Shown piece by piece: positions 61,013 through 64,000 of a stretch of DNA of 64,000 bases (positions are counted from its first letter, which is position 1; the number at the start of each line of letters is the position of its first letter). The stretch covers positions 2,232,001 through 2,296,000 of the forward strand of contig JAHREC010000009.1 of the NCBI GenBank assembly GCA_020081605.1, written 5' to 3'. The position numbers and the translations under genes are program-made. The notes under the pieces are model-generated. The model saw nothing but the letters and a program-made list of their open reading frames with translations, made no database searches and was not told the DNA's origin. This stretch comes from Albifimbria verrucaria. Its lineage: Eukaryota; Ascomycota; Sordariomycetes; Hypocreales; Stachybotryaceae.

Positions 61013-62099
61013 GGGGGTTGTGTATTTCGAAGCGATGTGAATTTGGCATAATGAATGCGGAAGGTCGGGACAATGGCCGATCACTGGATGATGATGATGC
61101 TGCTGCTGCTGTTGCTGTTGCTTGGGCTCGAGAGGCAGAAGCCCCGGTTCGGAAAATCATAAACGGGAAAGCATACATGGGATATGTAATAGACCTTTCG
61201 TATATTGTACTTATTGCGAGGCAGTTGGTGCCAATACAGCTATTTTTAATGTTCAAACCATTGTATGTTTTCTGTTGCTGAATGCAAAGACGATTTCTGG
61301 GTGACGAATGCCACGGTACTCGGTGCTGTAAGATAGATGCATGGAGGATGGCCACATCTAGAATAAGTCTGCTGGGTCTAGTAGGATGGTAGAAATACGA
61401 TTGTTCATGTACTGGGGAGGCCGCATGTATATAGGGTTGATCGTGGTCAGCCTTAGAAAATACCTACCTAATTAAGTAGTCGTCGACCAAGCGAGGGATG
61501 GTCCACGCCCGGGTCTAGGGTATGCTGGCATTGTAGACGCCTAGCTGGTGGATGCAATATTTGTCAAGGGACCGCAGTAGCAAGAGGATTTTTCGGAGGC
61601 TGTTTGATAAGGCCCTGGCAACTGGGTCTCGTCGACTTGTCGGGACCTACTGCAGATTTCTTAGGTCAGCGCGCGGCCCCTGGCTCCCGAATGTCGCTCA
61701 ACAGAGATGGATCCTGGTATCTCGCCCGCGCAATTTGGTGAGGCAGGTACAAGGCCCAAGGCTGTCGCCAAGTGGGTCCCCGGAAAGGGTCAATTGGCGT
61801 CCGCCGCAATCTAACAGGGGCTTTGGGGGCCTGAGAAGTGAGAAAGGTACCTGGAGCTCCAGCAGCAGGCCAGCCTAAGAAAAAGTTGTGAGAGACGTTT
61901 GTCGCGCTGAGCCAATCCGAAGCCCGGAGCCCGGAAATTCCCTCCTTCGCCTTCCCAACTCTTTTTCCAAACCCTCCGTCCTTCCCCATCGCATACCCAC
62001 GAGCCTCTCTGCGACGACAAGCCGACTCATAGAGCTAGCTGAAGCTCCCACCTCCATCCTCCGTTCCCAGTCTCGTTCGTGGTTCAATTGGCCTTCACC
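61013..62099. other. intergenic, ERG6 3' region and PDB1 promoter
   Basis: About 1.1 kb. A GAT/GCT/GTT trinucleotide tract (61087-61122) lies 75 bp past the ERG6 stop, so probably in its 3' UTR. A TACCTACCTA motif occurs at 61461-61480. A pyrimidine-rich leader (61935-62060) precedes PDB1. No gene seen. Confidence 0.5.
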
Positions 62100-63350
62100 A
62101 TGTCTCGCCTCCTCCGCCCGGCAGCTCGCCTGGCTACCTCAGCACGAGCTGCTGCCGTCAGGGCTCCCGCCGCCGCCGCCCTCCAGTCCTCTTCGCGCGC
62201 CATTGCCAGGCCCGTCCTGTTTGGCAACTCTCACACCCAGGGAAGGACGTACGCCGAGGGCGCTGGCGTCAAGGAGTACACCGTCCGAGAGGCTCTGAAC
62301 GAGGCCATGGCCGAGGAGCTCGAGGCCAACCCCAAGGTTTTCATCCTGGGTGAGGAGGTTGCCCAGTACAACGGTGCCTACAAGGTCACCAAGGGTCTGC
62401 TCGACCGCTTCGGTGAGAAGCGTGTCATCGACACTCCCATCACCGAGAGCGGTTTCTGCGGTCTCGCCGTCGGTGCCGCCCTCAGCGGCCTTCACCCCAT
62501 CGTGAGTGCACTCCTATCAATTTCCCACGGCCACCCGATGCCGTGGCTTTCCATCGTCAAGGCACCGCTCTAACGCAATTTCTCCTCATCTAGTGCGAGT
62601 TCATGACCTTCAACTTCGCCATGCAGGCCATCGATCAGATCGTCAACTCCGCCGCCAAGACCCTCTACATGTCCGGTGGTATCCAGCCCTGCAACATCAC
62701 TTTCCGTGGCCCCAACGGCTTCGCTGCCGGCGTCGGCGCTCAGCACTCTCAAGACTACTCTGCCTGGTACGGAAGCGTTCCCGGCCTCAAGGTCGTCTCT
62801 CCTGGAGCGCCGAGGACGCCAAGGGTCTGCTCAAGGCCGCCATCCGCGACCCCAATCCCGTCGTTGTCCTCGAGAACGAGCTGCTCTACGGCCAGTCCTT
62901 CCCCATGTCTGAGGCTGCCCAGAAGGACGACTTCGTCCTCCCTATTGGCAAGGCCAAGGTCGAGCGTGCCGGCAAGGACCTGACCCTGGTCACCATGTCT
63001 CGCTGCGTCGGTCAGTCCCTGATCGCTGCCGAGAACCTCAAGAAGAAGCACGGCGTCGAGGTCGAGGTCATCAACCTGCGATCCATCAAGCCCCTTGACA
63101 TTGAGTCCATTGTCAAGTCGGTCAAGAAGACACACCGCCTTCTTTCCGTCGAGTCCGGCTTCCCTGCCTTCGGTGTCGGCTCTGAGATCCTGGCCCTGAC
63201 CATGGAGTACGCCTTCGACTACCTCGATGCCCCCGCCATGCGTGTCACCGGTGCCGACGTCCCTACCCCTACGCTCAGAAGCTCGAGGAGATGAGCTTCC
63301 CCACCGAGCAGCTGATTGAGGACTACGCCGCCAAGATGCTGCGTCTGTAA
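62100..63350 (+). CDS. PDB1: pyruvate dehydrogenase E1 component, beta subunit, two frame shifts
   Basis: Mitochondrial matrix; with E1-alpha it decarboxylates pyruvate using thiamine diphosphate. Exons 62100-62501 and 62594-63350 give 386 residues. An Arg/Ala-rich transit peptide ([19 protein letters not shown]) precedes [52 protein letters not shown] and [19 protein letters not shown] carry the cofactor-interface residues of the family. The transketolase C-terminal domain includes [26 protein letters not shown] and [17 protein letters not shown]. One C is missing at 62801-62802 and one from CCCC at 63266-63269. With both restored the protein ends DYAAKMLRL, as expected for PDB1. Confidence 0.94.
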
Positions 63351-64000
63351 GATGGGAGAGTTGAGGAGGCCCGGATGCGTGGCCGCGGAGGCGGGACTGC
63401 CGACTCGCGGACACGGGTGTAGGATCTAAGCTGGGCAGGGCTGAGGCAGACGAGTCGGAGCTTTCAGACTGGCGAGTCCACGAGATTTTTCTTTAAAATA
63501 TAGATGCACTGAAGGGGATGGGACCTGTACTTGTAATTCCGCACTGTCATGTATACACTCATGCCTTGGCACCGTCTAATGAAAACTTGGCGAAAAATAA
63601 AACTTGAGTTGGTTCACTCTGTGATTTGGCTACGGGATAAAGATGCATTTTGTATTGTGGTTGTTGTGTTGTGTTGTGTTGTGTTGTGTTGGGTTGCTGC
63701 TGAATCTGGCAGCTCACCATACCAATGTTAACGCTGATACCCTATAGTGTAGGCTTGGGCCTGCTAAACTTGGCTGCCCTTTGTAAGTCCCAAGATACAG
63801 CTGCCGGGCAGTGGGGCCCATTATTTTCCAGGTATCCTTTGCCTCAGTAGGGTCGTCGTCCAACAGGGTCGATTTATATAAATATAGGATGTCGTCAGTT
63901 GATTTGAACCATAAACGAGATTATAAAATGTAAACGCCTTGAACCTTTGGTAAAGTCTTTCACTTGGCGTTTGTTTTCTTGCAGCTCCTTCTCAGCCGTG
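63351..64000. other. downstream of PDB1, no gene seen
   Basis: PDB1 3' region and unassigned sequence to the window edge, including a GTGTT pentamer tandem (63660-63692). No coding frame supported. Confidence 0.5.
63660..63692. repeat. GTGTT pentanucleotide tandem
   Basis: About six copies of a TTGTG/GTGTT unit, roughly 310 bp past the PDB1 stop codon. Confidence 0.8.

Noticed and set aside
22885..63350. Programmed ribosomal frameshifting in IMH1, ERG6, PDB1, the ABC exporter and others
   Set aside because: The shifts occur in 15 unrelated genes, in different directions, at plain homopolymers without slippery heptamers, and their families do not use frameshifting. Sequence error explains all of them at once.

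Overview
This is a 64 kb nuclear contig window from a filamentous ascomycete. Spliceosomal introns of about 50-95 nt are frequent, with GTRNGT-type donors and CT(A/G)AC branch points. Gene content and protein ends match Sordariomycetes, probably Hypocreales (inference, not tested). Eighteen genes could be modelled completely, one runs off the left edge, and three loci remain unresolved. Almost all are ordinary housekeeping genes, with a short accessory-looking stretch at about 14.3-21.8 kb and a long gene-poor stretch at about 31.8-41.4 kb.

Layout. 1-14.3 kb: an unrecognised partial gene (-), the nuclear-envelope/NPC assembly factor BRL1 (-), the elongation factor IWS1/SPN1 (+), an SR-protein kinase with a 1.3 kb first intron (+), and the ER-junction protein Lunapark LNP1 (-). 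15.2-17.3 kb (-): an unrecognised, intron-containing but repeatedly interrupted locus. 17.8-19.3 kb (-): an ER-bound MpaB/rubber-oxygenase-type oxygenase. 21.2-21.8 kb: a doubtful small locus with a C-terminal CxxC motif. 22.3-26 kb: the trans-Golgi GRIP golgin IMH1 (+). 27.1-28.1 kb: a short-chain dehydrogenase (+). 30.4-31.8 kb: a SWIRM-domain protein (-). 41.4-43.1 kb: an F-box/WD40 protein (-). 44.7-45.8 kb: the mitochondrial membrane protein MCP1 (-). 46.1-46.6 kb: a small C2H2 protein (+). 46.7-49.3 kb: a Zn(II)2Cys6 transcription factor (-), divergent from a full-length ABCB-type multidrug exporter (50.4-55 kb, +). 55.4-63.4 kb: zuotin ZUO1 (-), the complex III assembly factor MZM1 (+), the splicing factor ECM2/SLT11 (-), sterol C-24 methyltransferase ERG6 (+) and pyruvate dehydrogenase E1-beta PDB1 (+).

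The most striking property is not biological content. Fifteen of the eighteen complete genes can be read only if a single base is added to or removed from the sequence. I located 31 such one-base shifts (26 apparently missing bases, 5 extra), nearly all in short homopolymers and mostly runs of C or G. Once they are allowed for, every one of the fifteen models sums to an exact multiple of three and runs from its start to a family-like C-terminus. This points to homopolymer miscalling in the assembly rather than to pseudogenes. Any annotation taken directly from open reading frames here will be truncated.

I did not find a convincing undescribed system. The best candidates for a second look are the interrupted locus at 15.2-17.3 kb next to the oxygenase, the divergent regulator/exporter pair, the long SR-kinase intron, the tiny first coding exons, and a dispersed TACCTAGGTA-type palindromic motif concentrated between genes.
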